This document shows, piece after piece, positions 25,872 to 39,792 of a stretch of 64,000 nucleotides of DNA. Where the stretch lies: the NCBI RefSeq assembly GCF_004917075.1, contig NZ_SSYB01000004.1, positions 708,546 to 772,545 on the forward strand, read 5' to 3'. A program made the translations under genes and the position numbers. Source of the stretch: Geomonas edaphica. GTDB taxonomy: Bacteria > Desulfobacterota > Desulfuromonadia > Geobacterales > Geobacteraceae. The stretch's first letter is position 1, and every line of letters starts with the position of its first letter. The notes below the pieces were generated by a model. It was given only the letters and a program-made list of their open reading frames with translations, did no database searches and was not told the origin of the DNA.

Positions 25872-26079
25872 CAGGTTTTAAAGGAAAGATGCCATTTTCT
25901 CGCACAGCCAGTGTGGGAATGTGGCCGGGAAACGGCCGGAGAGGGCGCGCACGAAGGGAGGGAAGGATGTTTTGCTTTGACGCGGGCTTGTCGCAGGTGC
26001 TATAAGTGCCGCGAACTCCCTCACTCCCTGTGCTCCTTCCTGACAATACACCGGCATGTTGTGTTTAGGAGCCTTCATC

Positions 26080-27798
26080 ATGCTTACCAGATTCCTTTTG
26101 CTGTTGCTTGCCCTGAGCCTGACCGTATCGGAGGTAAACGCCGAACCGGTAGCGGGCCGCGACCTGAGCGTCATCGTCGTGGGCGGTAACAGCAACTACC
26201 CTCCATACCAGTTCCTGGACAAAAACGGTCAGCCGGCCGGCTATATCGTCGACCTCACCAGGGCCATCGCCCGGGTGATGGGGTTGAAGGTCGAGATCAA
26301 GCTTGACGATTTCGGGAAGATCCTCAATGGGCTGGACAGCGGTGACATCGACATCCTGGAAGGGCTCTCCTATTCCGAGGCAAGGGCCCGCGAGTACGAG
26401 TTTTCAACGCCGCACTCCATCATCGTGCAGGCCATCTTCGCCCGGAAAGGGACCCCGGCGGTCAAGAGCCTGGAACAGCTCAGGGGGAAAAAGGTGCTGG
26501 TGCACCGTGGCGGCGGCATGCACGGCTACTTGCAGGAAAAGCATTACGATGCGGATCTCGTGCTGACCGACAGCCCGCGGGAAACCCTGCAGGAGCTGGC
26601 AGCCGGGCGCTGCGATTACGCCGTCGTGGCCCTGCTCCCTGCGATGTACATCATCCGGGAAGAGAAGCTCGCGAACCTGGTGCCGGTAGCCACCAACGTC
26701 GCCCCGCAGCGCTACTACTGCTACGCGGCCAAAAAGGGGAACGCCGAACTGGTGGCCCAGATGAACGAGGGGCTTTCCATCCTCAAGAAGACCGGGGAGT
26801 TCAACCAGATCTACAACAGGTGGATCGGCGTCCTCGAACCGCAACGCACCTCATGGCTTGTCGTGGCCAAATACGCGGCACTGGTCGTCATCCCGCTCTC
26901 CCTCGTACTGATGGGCACCGTGCTCTGGTCCTACTCGCTGCGCAGGCAGGTGGCGCAGCGCACCGAATCGCTCTCGAACGCGCTGGCGGAGCTGCAGAGA
27001 AACCAGCAGCAACTGGTGCAGGCCGACAAGATGGCCGCGCTCGGCATCCTGGTCTCCGGGGTGGCCCATGAGATCAACAACCCCACCGGCATCATCCTGA
27101 TGAACATGCCCACCCTGAAAAAGATATTCCGGGACGCGGAGCGGATACTCGACCGTTATCAGGAGGAAGAAGGCGAGTTCACCCTTGGAGGGATTCGGTA
27201 CCAGAGGGTGCGTCAGGAGGTGCCGCTCATCCTGGACGAGATACAGGATGGCGCCCAGCGCATCAAGAAAACGGTGGAGGACCTGAAGAATTTCGCGAGG
27301 AAAGACGACGAGGCCCACAAGGAGATGCTGGATTTCAACAATGTAGTGCGGACAGCGGTACGCCTTGTGGACGTGGCGACCCGCAAATTCACCAACGCGT
27401 TCACCGCAACGTATGGTGACGCGCTCCCTCCGGTATTCGGCAACGAGCAGCGCCTAGAGCAGGTGGTGGTGAACCTCGTCATGAATGCGGGGCAGGCCCT
27501 GCCCGACCCGAGCAAAGCCATAGCCCTGCGGACCTGGCATGATGTCGCGACCGGCAGGGTGATGCTGTCCGTGCATGACGAGGGGACCGGGATCTCGCCG
27601 GAGCACCTGAAGCACCTCACGGACCCATTCTTCACCACCAAGCGCGAGAACGGGGGGACCGGACTTGGACTCTCCATATCTGCGAACATCATCAAGGACC
27701 ACGGCGGCGAAATCGCCTTCGATTCAGGGGTAGGAGAGGGGACCACGGTCACCCTCGCTTTGCCGGCCGCCGTGGCAGGGAGAAAAAATGGACAGTGA
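26080..27798 (+). CDS. Sensor histidine kinase with periplasmic solute-binding domain
   Basis: The 572-residue protein has a signal/anchor (MLTRFLLLLLALSLTVSEVNA) and a bacterial extracellular solute-binding family 3 domain (about 30-255). A membrane span (about 268-290) and short coiled coil lead to the HisKA box SGVAHEINNP (phospho-His about 330). The HATPase has an N box, DEGTGIS and GGTGLGL. It would sense a small ligand such as an organic acid or amino acid and phosphorylate the overlapping sigma-54 response regulator. TTAGGAG before 26080 decides the start. Confidence 0.9.
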   Translation: MLTRFLLLLLALSLTVSEVNAEPVAGRDLSVIVVGGNSNYPPYQFLDKNGQPAGYIVDLTRAIARVMGLKVEIKLDDFGKILNGLDSGDIDILEGLSYSEARAREYEFSTPHSIIVQAIFARKGTPAVKSLEQLRGKKVLVHRGGGMHGYLQEKHYDADLVLTDSPRETLQELAAGRCDYAVVALLPAMYIIREEKLANLVPVATNVAPQRYYCYAAKKGNAELVAQMNEGLSILKKTGEFNQIYNRWIGVLEPQRTSWLVVAKYAALVVIPLSLVLMGTVLWSYSLRRQVAQRTESLSNALAELQRNQQQLVQADKMAALGILVSGVAHEINNPTGIILMNMPTLKKIFRDAERILDRYQEEEGEFTLGGIRYQRVRQEVPLILDEIQDGAQRIKKTVEDLKNFARKDDEAHKEMLDFNNVVRTAVRLVDVATRKFTNAFTATYGDALPPVFGNEQRLEQVVVNLVMNAGQALPDPSKAIALRTWHDVATGRVMLSVHDEGTGISPEHLKHLTDPFFTTKRENGGTGLGLSISANIIKDHGGEIAFDSGVGEGTTVTLALPAAVAGRKNGQ

Positions 27799-29191
27799 GC
27801 TCTACCCGTCTTTCAAGGTCCTCCTGGTGGACGATGAACCGGCCTGGCTGCGCTCGCTGTCGCTGGCCCTCGAGAGCAGCTGCGGCATCACCAACGTGGA
27901 GCTTTGCAGCGACAGCCGCAAGGTGCTGGATATCATGGCGCAGGGGGAAGTAGGCCTGGTACTGCTGGATCTCACCATGCCTCACGTCTCAGGCGAAGAC
28001 CTCCTGGTCCAGATCGCGGAGCGCCATCCCGGGGTGGCGGTCATCGTGGTCAGCGGGCTGAACCAGGTGGGGAAGGTCGTCAACTGCATGAAGCTTGGCG
28101 CCTATGACTACTACGTGAAGACCGACGACGAGGAGCGCATCGTCTGCGGCGTGCAGCGCGCCATCAAGCACCTGGAGCTGCAGCGCGACAACAAGGAGAT
28201 GACCCGGCGCTTCGTTTCCTGCGAGTTGCAGCACCCCGAGGCCTTCTCCGCCATCTGTACCGCCGACCGCGCCATGCAGGCGATCTTCGCCTATATAGAG
28301 GCGGTGGCGGTAAGCCCGCTTCCCCTGCTGATCACCGGTGAAAGCGGCTCCGGCAAGGAGCTTCTCGCCCAGGCCACGCACCGGCTGAGCGGCTGCCGGG
28401 GCGAGCTGGTGGCCGTCAACGTCGCGGGGCTCGACGATACCGTCTTCTCCGACACCCTTTTCGGGCACGTGCGGGGCGCCTTCACCGGCGCGGAAGGGGT
28501 GCGCCGCGGCATGATCGAGTCGGCCGCCAACGGCACCCTTTTCCTCGACGAGATAGGGGACCTGAGCATCGCTTCGCAGGTGAAACTCTTGCGGCTGTTG
28601 CAGGAGGGGGAGTATTTTCCGCTCGGCTGCGATCAGCCCAGGCGTCTGAAGGCGCGCATCGTGGTGGCGACGCACCAGAACCTGGAAGCCAAGGTAGCAC
28701 AGGGGAGCTTCCGGTGCGATCTCTTCTACCGGCTGCGCACCCACCACGTCGAGGTGCCGCCGCTGCGAAGCCGCAAGGGGGACATCCCGTACCTGCTCGA
28801 CCTGTTCCTCGAGGAGGCAGCCGGCATGATGGGGAAGAAAAAGCCGACTCCGCCACCGGGGCTCGTACAGCTTTTGTCCACCTACAGCTTCCCTGGTAAC
28901 GTCAGGGAGCTGAAGGCGATGGTGTTCGATGCCGTCAGCACCCATAAGGAGCGCATGCTCTCCATGGACAGCTTCGTAAAGGCGGTCAGCGCCGGTGGGG
29001 GAGTTTCCGAGCGGGTGCCGGACCAGAACCCCTTTGCCGGCTTCGAACCGCTCCCGACCTTCGCCAATGCCGCAAACTACCTCTTAGATGAGGCGATGAA
29101 CCGTGCCGGCGGCAACCAAACGCTGGCGGCGCGGCTGCTCGGCATATCCCAACCCTCGCTCTGGAAGCGCCTCAAATCGGCCCGCGGCTGA
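27788..29191 (+). CDS. Sigma-54-dependent response regulator
   Basis: A 467-residue NtrC-type activator. The receiver domain has its phospho-Asp near residue 61 in VLLDLTMP. The AAA+ domain has GESGSGKE (Walker A, about 182), GAFTGA (about 230, contacts sigma-54), and LFLDEIGDL. A Fis-type helix-turn-helix follows at the C-terminus (NQTLAARLLGISQPSLWKRL). It overlaps the kinase gene by 11 bases, so they are a pair. A GG-N10-GC element at 29379 before the porin is a plausible target. Confidence 0.93.
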   Translation: MDSELYPSFKVLLVDDEPAWLRSLSLALESSCGITNVELCSDSRKVLDIMAQGEVGLVLLDLTMPHVSGEDLLVQIAERHPGVAVIVVSGLNQVGKVVNCMKLGAYDYYVKTDDEERIVCGVQRAIKHLELQRDNKEMTRRFVSCELQHPEAFSAICTADRAMQAIFAYIEAVAVSPLPLLITGESGSGKELLAQATHRLSGCRGELVAVNVAGLDDTVFSDTLFGHVRGAFTGAEGVRRGMIESAANGTLFLDEIGDLSIASQVKLLRLLQEGEYFPLGCDQPRRLKARIVVATHQNLEAKVAQGSFRCDLFYRLRTHHVEVPPLRSRKGDIPYLLDLFLEEAAGMMGKKKPTPPPGLVQLLSTYSFPGNVRELKAMVFDAVSTHKERMLSMDSFVKAVSAGGGVSERVPDQNPFAGFEPLPTFANAANYLLDEAMNRAGGNQTLAARLLGISQPSLWKRLKSARG

Positions 29192-29196
29192 ACCCC

Positions 29197-29232
29197 TATT
29201 GCCGGAGTCTATAGCTATAGATTCCGGCAATA
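29197..29232. promoter_or_regulatory. 36-bp near-perfect palindrome
   Basis: Arms TATTGCCGGAGTCTATAG and CTATAGATTCCGGCAATA differ from perfect symmetry at one base pair. It starts six bases after the response-regulator stop and has no T tract. It may be an mRNA-stabilising or terminator-like hairpin, or an upstream activator site for the porin promoter 150-180 bases downstream. Confidence 0.6.
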
Positions 29233-29378
29233 CCTGCCTAACCTGCCGTATCTCCACCTCTTTTAAAGCCCGCCTTAAAACTCCAATAGCCTGCGGCTAT
29301 AGCGGTTCACTCCTTCGTTTCATCTTCTTGCGCCGAATAAGCTAATAAACCTGCTGACTTATCTCTATTGCCAACATT

Positions 29379-29394
29379 TGGTATCGATCCTGCT
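29379..29394 (+). promoter_or_regulatory. Possible sigma-54 promoter for porin/flavocytochrome
   Basis: TGGTATCGATCCTGCT keeps the invariant GG-N10-GC spacing of -24/-12 promoters, with an imperfect match to TGGCAC-N5-TTGCW. It lies 60 bases before the porin start and directly follows a sigma-54 activator gene. Confidence 0.35.
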
Positions 29395-29454
29395 CTTATT
29401 AAAGCCAAAAGCAATCACGGGGCCCTGAGCCCTAACACTCTGAAGGAGAGGATC

Positions 29455-30735
29455 ATGAAACAGCAGACGGCGGTGGTATTGGCAGGTTTTCTGGCGGTGA
29501 TGGCTGTGGGACATGATGTCCAGGCGAAGAGCCTTGAAGACATTCTGAAGGAGAAAGGTGTCATCACTGAGGCGGAGTTCAAGGAAGCGTCCAAAGCCAA
29601 GCCTTATGACTACAAGCTCGGCAAAGGGTTCGTCCTCACCTCGCCGGACCAGAAGTTCCAGTTGCAGATCGGCGGGCAGATTCAGGCGCAGTACGAGTTC
29701 GACGACTATGACCTGGCCAGCAAACAGGACGTGAGCCAATTCAACCTGCGGCGCGTGAAGACCCTCCTGAGCGGTTACGCGTTCACCAAGGACCTCACCT
29801 ACAAGGCAACCTACAACTGGGCCAACGTGGTGAAGGAGAACACCAAGGCGATGGAAGAGGTGAACCTGAAGTACCGTGTCGCCGACGAGCTGCAGATCAT
29901 GCTGGGACAGGAGAAGATCCAGTACTCGAGGCAGTGGATCACTTCCAACACCGCCCAGCAGTTCGTGGACGGCTCCTTCGTGCGGAACGCCTTCATGCAG
30001 GGGTACGACACCGGCATCAACCTGCACGGCGACCTCTGGTCCGGCGTAGTGAAGTACGACGCGGGCCTGTTCGGAGGCGCCGGCCAGAACACGAAGAACA
30101 AGACCAACGACAACGCGTACAACTTCAGGGTGGCCGTCAATCCCCTGGGCGACATGAAGTACGGCGAGGGTGACCTCGAGTATTCCGAGAAACCCCTGGT
30201 ATCGCTTGGGAGCAGCTACTACCTGAACACCTTGAGGAAGACCGTTGCCGGCACCGGTACCACGGCGACCTCGGCCATCGACAACAACAACTCGAACTTC
30301 GTGACCGACACCAACGGCTGGCTCGGCAAAGCGGTGAAGGGGAAATACTTCGGGACTGCGGCGGCCGAAGAGATCAGCGTCGACTCCTGGGAAGCGGACT
30401 TCGCGTGCAAGTGGCTGGGCGCCTCGATGCAGGGCGAGTACTTCTGGGGCAAAGCGGTTGGCGAGATCTCGGACAAGGAGTTGATCGCCAGGGGCGGGTA
30501 CCTGCAGGCCGGTTACTTCGTGATCCCGAAGCGGCTTGAGCTTGCGCTGCGCTACGCCTGGATGGACCCGAACCGTGCGATTTCCAACGATTCCATCTCT
30601 GAAATCCAGGGTGCGGTGAACTATTTCCTCTACGGCAACAACCTGAAGATCCAGGGCGACGTCGGCAACCGCCACACCTACAAGGATAAGACCGACGACC
30701 TCGTGGCGCGCGCCCAGGTGCAGCTCCTCTTCTAA
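29455..30735 (+). CDS. Outer-membrane porin, phosphate-selective porin O/P type
   Basis: A 426-residue precursor with a signal peptide cleaved near AVGHDVQA-K (about 25). A short helical SLEDILKEKGVITEAEF segment precedes the barrel, as in OprO/OprP-like porins. Alternating amphipathic strands run to a terminal ...VQLLF with the C-terminal Phe typical of outer-membrane barrels. AAGGAG before 29455 sets the start. It lies between a two-component system and a flavocytochrome and probably admits that enzyme's substrate. Confidence 0.88.
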   Translation: MKQQTAVVLAGFLAVMAVGHDVQAKSLEDILKEKGVITEAEFKEASKAKPYDYKLGKGFVLTSPDQKFQLQIGGQIQAQYEFDDYDLASKQDVSQFNLRRVKTLLSGYAFTKDLTYKATYNWANVVKENTKAMEEVNLKYRVADELQIMLGQEKIQYSRQWITSNTAQQFVDGSFVRNAFMQGYDTGINLHGDLWSGVVKYDAGLFGGAGQNTKNKTNDNAYNFRVAVNPLGDMKYGEGDLEYSEKPLVSLGSSYYLNTLRKTVAGTGTTATSAIDNNNSNFVTDTNGWLGKAVKGKYFGTAAAEEISVDSWEADFACKWLGASMQGEYFWGKAVGEISDKELIARGGYLQAGYFVIPKRLELALRYAWMDPNRAISNDSISEIQGAVNYFLYGNNLKIQGDVGNRHTYKDKTDDLVARAQVQLLF

Positions 30736-30778
30736 GGGGTAGGCGATGACAAGGACGACGGAGTTACAGGAGAGAAAA

Positions 30779-32575
30779 ATGAGAAACAAAAGAACGATAC
30801 TCGCGCTGATGATGTCGGCGGTCCTGCTGGTTGCGGCCTCCCTGGCCTGGGGAGCGGACTCCTCCAAGAGCGCATTCCTTTCGGGGGTGCACAAGAAGAA
30901 CAACGTGAGCTGTGCCGATTGTCACGGGAAGTCCATCGCGGTTGATGACAACGAGACGGCGCTGAACAAGAACTGCAAAGGGTGCCATGGCGGCTTCGCA
31001 GATCTGGCGACGAAAACCAAGGAGCACATCAACCCGCACAAATCGCACCTGGGCGAGACCAACTGTACCGCTTGCCACAAGGGACATGTCGCATCCAAGG
31101 CTTACTGCAACTACTGCCACAGCTTCGCCATGAAGATCCCGGCCATGGGAACGGAAAAAGAGTCGAGCGACAAGAAGTGGGTGCAGGAAACCTCCAAGGG
31201 GGCAAAGGATCAGAAGTCTGCGCGGACCGAATCTGCCGATGTCGTGGTGATCGGTGCAGGGGGCTCGGGCTACGTAGCTTCCATCACCGCCCATGACGCG
31301 GGGGCGAAGGTGATCCTCCTGGAGAAGATGCCCATCACCGGCGGCAACAGCATGCTGGCGGCCGGCGGGATCAACGCGGCCCGGACCCGTTACCAGGAGA
31401 GGCTCGGGATGCACGACGACCCGGCCGATATGGTGAAGGAGACCATGAAGGGTGGGAGGGACAAGAACGATCCTGAACTCGTGAAGGTGCTGGCGTACAA
31501 ATCCGCTGACGCGGTCGATTTCCTGGTCTCCTTGGGCGCCGACATGACCGACCTGGTGCGCTCCGGCGGCGTTGCAGTGGACCGTACCCACCGCCCGGTA
31601 GGCGGCGCGGCGGTAGGTCCGCATCTCATCAAGGTGTACCGTGAGAATGCCGCCAAGCGTAACCTCGACGTCCGGGTGAACTCCGAGGTGGTACAGATCC
31701 TCTCCGACGGCAACGGACGCGTGACCGGCGTCCAGGTCAGGGGAAAGCACAGCGGGCTCTACACCATCAAGGCCAAGGCGGTGATCGATACCGCCGGTGG
31801 CTTCGCGGCAAACAATGAGCTGGTCGGCTTCTACAAGCCGCAGTTCAAGGAGACCGCCTCCTCGAACCAGCCGGGCGCTACCGGCGAGGGTGTCGCACTG
31901 GCGCAGAAGATCGGCGCTAACGTGATCGACATGGAGCAGATCCAGATCCATCCGACCATGGGGGGAGAGACCAAAGTCCTCATCTCCGAGACGGTGCGCG
32001 GCAGCGGTGCCATCCTGGTGAACCATGCCGGCAAACGCTTCGTGAACGAGCTGACCACCCGCGACAAGGCCTCCGCCGCCATCCTGGCCCAGCCTGAAAA
32101 GTCCGCCTTCCTGGTGCTTGGCGAGGATATCCGCAAGAGCAACGTCCAGATCGACGGCTACATCGTGCTCGGTCTGGTGCAGCAGGCCGACAGCGTGGCC
32201 GAGCTTGCCGCCAAGATGGGCGTCCCCGCCGATGCGCTGACAGCCACCGTGGAAAGCTACAACAAGGCCTTCGCGGCCAAGAAAGACCCCGAGTTCCAGC
32301 GCCAGGACATCCCGAGGCCGGTGAACGGGCCGAAATACTACTCCATCTGGGTGAAACCGGGGCGCCATCACACCATGGGTGGCGTGAAGATCAATACCGA
32401 GGCACAGGTCATCGGTAAGGACGGCAAAGCGATGACCGGCTTCTACGCGGCCGGTGAAGTCACCGGCGGGGTGCATGGCTGGAACCGTCTGGGCGGCAAC
32501 GCCATCACCGACACGGTCGTCTTCGGCCGGATCGCCGGTGCCAACGCGGCGCGTTTCGCAAAGGACGCGAAGTAA
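30779..32575 (+). CDS. Periplasmic tetrahaem flavocytochrome c (fumarate reductase family)
   Basis: The 598-residue precursor has a signal peptide ending AASLAWG-A and four haem sites in the first 120 residues (CADCH, CKGCH, CTACH, CNYCH). An FAD-binding fumarate-reductase domain starts at VVVIGAGGSGYVA (about 155). Active-site features of Shewanella FccA-type enzymes are visible: IQIHPT, FVNELTTRDKAS (proton-donor Arg), GRHHTMGGV, and VHGWNRLGGNA. The Trp in HGWNR is Ala in the FccA sequence I recall, so the acceptor may not be fumarate; urocanate- or acrylate-type acceptors are possible. CAGGAG sets the start at 30779. Confidence 0.9.
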   Translation: MRNKRTILALMMSAVLLVAASLAWGADSSKSAFLSGVHKKNNVSCADCHGKSIAVDDNETALNKNCKGCHGGFADLATKTKEHINPHKSHLGETNCTACHKGHVASKAYCNYCHSFAMKIPAMGTEKESSDKKWVQETSKGAKDQKSARTESADVVVIGAGGSGYVASITAHDAGAKVILLEKMPITGGNSMLAAGGINAARTRYQERLGMHDDPADMVKETMKGGRDKNDPELVKVLAYKSADAVDFLVSLGADMTDLVRSGGVAVDRTHRPVGGAAVGPHLIKVYRENAAKRNLDVRVNSEVVQILSDGNGRVTGVQVRGKHSGLYTIKAKAVIDTAGGFAANNELVGFYKPQFKETASSNQPGATGEGVALAQKIGANVIDMEQIQIHPTMGGETKVLISETVRGSGAILVNHAGKRFVNELTTRDKASAAILAQPEKSAFLVLGEDIRKSNVQIDGYIVLGLVQQADSVAELAAKMGVPADALTATVESYNKAFAAKKDPEFQRQDIPRPVNGPKYYSIWVKPGRHHTMGGVKINTEAQVIGKDGKAMTGFYAAGEVTGGVHGWNRLGGNAITDTVVFGRIAGANAARFAKDAK

Positions 32576-32595
32576 GGCGGCATTTTGAACAAAAC

Positions 32596-32629
32596 GAGCG
32601 CCCCGCGTCACTAAAGACGCGGGGCGCTC
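32596..32629. terminator. Strong hairpin after flavocytochrome gene
   Basis: GAGCGCCCCGCGTC pairs perfectly with GACGCGGGGCGCTC around a six-base loop. The plus strand lacks a T run, while the minus strand has GTTTTG. It probably ends or protects the two-component/porin/flavocytochrome transcript. Confidence 0.75.
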
Positions 32630-32702
32630 AGCTCTGAAGGGTGGCCTACGCCTCAGGCAGAGGCAGAAACAGCCGAAGGGGCGAGCCCGCAAGGAACCCG
32701 GC

Positions 32703-33923
32703 ATGAAGAACGGAAAACTTTTCAAGTCGCTGTTTCTGATCAACTTCGCAACGAGCCTAGGCTTCGGGATCGCCGACGCCTTCTTCTCCACCTACCTCTT
32801 CAGCCTCGGCGGGCGCGGCATCCTTCTCGGTCTGCCGCTGCTCCTTTTCTCCCTTTCGAAGATCCTTTTCAGCCCGGTGATGGGCGCCTGCGTCGATCGC
32901 TTCGGCGCTAGGGGCGCGGTGACCTTCAGCCTTACCCTCTACCTCCTCGTTTCCCTTGGTTACCTCTTCAGTTCCGACCTCATCCTCTTAATGGCGCTGC
33001 GCCTGGTCCAGGGGGTGGCCTGCGCGATGTTTCGGCCGGTTATGCTCTCACTGGTCGGCGCGGCGAGCGGTGCAAACGGGGAAGGGCGGGCGGCTGGGAC
33101 CTTCGATATCTCTTTCTATCTCGCCATCGGCGTCGGGCCGGTCCTGGGTGGGGTACTGCACGACTTCTGGGGCTTTTACGGCATCTTCGCAAGCCTTGCC
33201 TCTTTATGCCTCCTCTCCCTCGCCATCGCGCTTCGGAGCATTCCTGCCCACTCGAGCGATAGAACTTCATGCAAACAAGAAAAGGTCTGCCTCACGCTCC
33301 CAGCGGCCCTCAAGGTGGCGCGCCACGGTACCATGGGGGGGCTCCTGTTCTTCATCTTTGGCCGGGGGTGCGGGATTTCGCTGTTGGCGGGATTTCTTCC
33401 CATCCTCCTGAACGCGCGGTTGGGGCTTACCGGCACCCAGACCGGCCTGGTGCTCGCCTCAAGCACGCTCGTCATCACGACGCTTCTGCGACCGGTCGGC
33501 AGGCTCTCAGACTGCCACTCGCGGAAATCCCTGGTGCTCCTGGGTGGGATCTCGGTGTCGCTTCTCTACTTCCTGATACCCGTGGCACAGGGATTCCAGC
33601 AGGTACTCGTGCTGGGTGGCGGGATCGGGCTATGCAGCGTACTTTCGCAGCCTGCAAGCACCGCCCTTCTCCTTGAGCAGGGGGAGCGTCACGGGACTGG
33701 TCTTGCCGTCGGGGTCTTCAATTCGGCGTTGAACTTAGGTTTCCTGGTGGGGCCGCTCTTCGGGGGATGGCTGCAGAGTCGTTTCGGGCTTACTTCCGTC
33801 TTCTACGCCGCCGGCTGGATCGGCTTGGCCGCAGCGGGACTCTTCGCGGCGAGCACGTTGGTGCGAGAGAGGGCCGATTCCCGCCAATCCGCGTCAGCCA
33901 ACCGGGATGTTGCAGTAGCCTAA
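32703..33923 (+). CDS. Major facilitator superfamily transporter
   Basis: A 406-residue protein with about twelve hydrophobic spans. The MFS loop 2-3 signature GACVDRFGARGAV is near residue 61, and a related GRLSDCHSRKSL motif follows in the second half. The large central loop (about 190-200) fits an exporter of the drug/metabolite type. A weak AAGGA site precedes the ATG. No partner gene identifies the cargo. Confidence 0.88.
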   Translation: MKNGKLFKSLFLINFATSLGFGIADAFFSTYLFSLGGRGILLGLPLLLFSLSKILFSPVMGACVDRFGARGAVTFSLTLYLLVSLGYLFSSDLILLMALRLVQGVACAMFRPVMLSLVGAASGANGEGRAAGTFDISFYLAIGVGPVLGGVLHDFWGFYGIFASLASLCLLSLAIALRSIPAHSSDRTSCKQEKVCLTLPAALKVARHGTMGGLLFFIFGRGCGISLLAGFLPILLNARLGLTGTQTGLVLASSTLVITTLLRPVGRLSDCHSRKSLVLLGGISVSLLYFLIPVAQGFQQVLVLGGGIGLCSVLSQPASTALLLEQGERHGTGLAVGVFNSALNLGFLVGPLFGGWLQSRFGLTSVFYAAGWIGLAAAGLFAASTLVRERADSRQSASANRDVAVA

Positions 33924-33931
33924 AGTCCTCC

Positions 33932-34262
33932 TCCCTTTGGCGAAGGTCCGTCAGAGAATTTCTGGGCTGGCGGAAAACCGTGGGCACGAAGCGTCGCAGG
34001 TCCCCTCGCGCCCCCCCCTTTGCGAAGGGGGGACGGGGGGGATTTGCTTTTGTCCCTCAGCACTCGTTAGCAGGACGGGATTCCTGGTCTGGCTTTACTC
34101 CTGGATGAGAAGAAGGATTGTCCGGCATCCGTCGATTTTTGTGCAGCGTGCACGATTGTAGTGTCAGCAGGTGCTTGTATGCTCCGACCAAGGCAAATCC
34201 CCCCTGCCCCCCCTTCGCAAAGGGGGGAACGTTAGGGCTCATGCAGTGCTTTGTAGGCAGCT
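33932..34262. repeat. Composite family B repeat (facing pair)
   Basis: After a degraded fragment (33932-33975), a forward copy (33986-34050) and an inverted copy (34137-34262) face each other across about 85 bases. The inverted unit includes GTCAGCAGGTGCTTGTAT and CAAGGCAAATCCCCCCTG, also found at 50058-50099. The layout is the same at 49909-50150. No gene is supported in 33924-34346. Confidence 0.85.
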
Positions 34263-34346
34263 GCGCTTCGCGTTCCCAGGAATTCCAGGCAAAGGTATGA
34301 CGGGATGGTCCGGCCTGTCCTTCTGGATAACCCGTTTCCTTGTTCC

Positions 34347-39220
<4,874 letters not shown>

Positions 39221-39241
39221 GTAAGACTCGCGTACCGTGTG

Positions 39242-39260
39242 CTATGCGAAAAACGCATAG
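39242..39260. promoter_or_regulatory. LysR-type operator 1
   Basis: Perfect inverted repeat CTATGCG-AAAAA-CGCATAG, 22 bases before the LysR start codon. It contains the T-N11-A geometry of LysR boxes and recurs as operator 2. Confidence 0.6.
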
Positions 39261-39434
39261 GCTGTGTGAGAATATGTCGTTTGTGCATATTGCAAAAAAC
39301 AATTATACATTGCAACAACGAAATGGATTAGCGGAAATATATGATTTAAAAATCATAGCTTGCGACTTTGAGCTGTTCCCGGAGTGCAAGAGTGGCAGCA
39401 GATTCAACTCAGAAATATTGGCGCATGTTAATTA

Positions 39435-39453
39435 CTATGCGTGTTACGCATGA
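39435..39453. promoter_or_regulatory. LysR-type operator 2
   Basis: CTATGCG-TGTTA-CGCATGA shares sequence and spacing with operator 1, 193 bp away. The inner core ATGCGT-GTT-ACGCAT is a perfect palindrome. Confidence 0.6.
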
Positions 39454-39665
39454 CGCTATGAGTATCTTTCACTTGAGTAGTTCACCCCAGTGTCCGAAAG
39501 GAAACTCATTGCAGCAACCCAGCGCGTCAAATTATTGTATGAAGGAAAACCCTATAAGTATCATGAGTATACGACTCTTCACACAGCTGCTGCAACATCT
39601 CTCTCAGAGTTTGAACCTCCTTGTGTTCCAATCTCAGTGGCCCTCCAGATCGAGAAGTCACATTC

Positions 39666-39693
39666 TTGACAATCCAAGAAAATATTTTAATTT
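39666..39693 (+). promoter_or_regulatory. Possible promoter of the ext operon
   Basis: TTGACA at 39666-39671, 16-base spacer, TAATTT at 39688-39693, in an AT-rich stretch 100 bases before extH. The -10 match is weak. The remainder of the 39221-39792 gap shows no supported gene. Confidence 0.35.
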
Positions 39694-39792
39694 CAACCGT
39701 AGAAATATATGTCTGAGCTAACTATACCGAAAGGAGGATTAGTAGTAACTAAGCCTTGTTGTGTCGCAAACTAACCAGCCAAAGGAGGTTGT

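Noticed and set aside
39244..39721. Two small plus-strand open frames in the LysR-extH gap
   Set aside because: AT-rich, no ribosome binding site, no recognisable composition or domain, and they overlap the operator sites.
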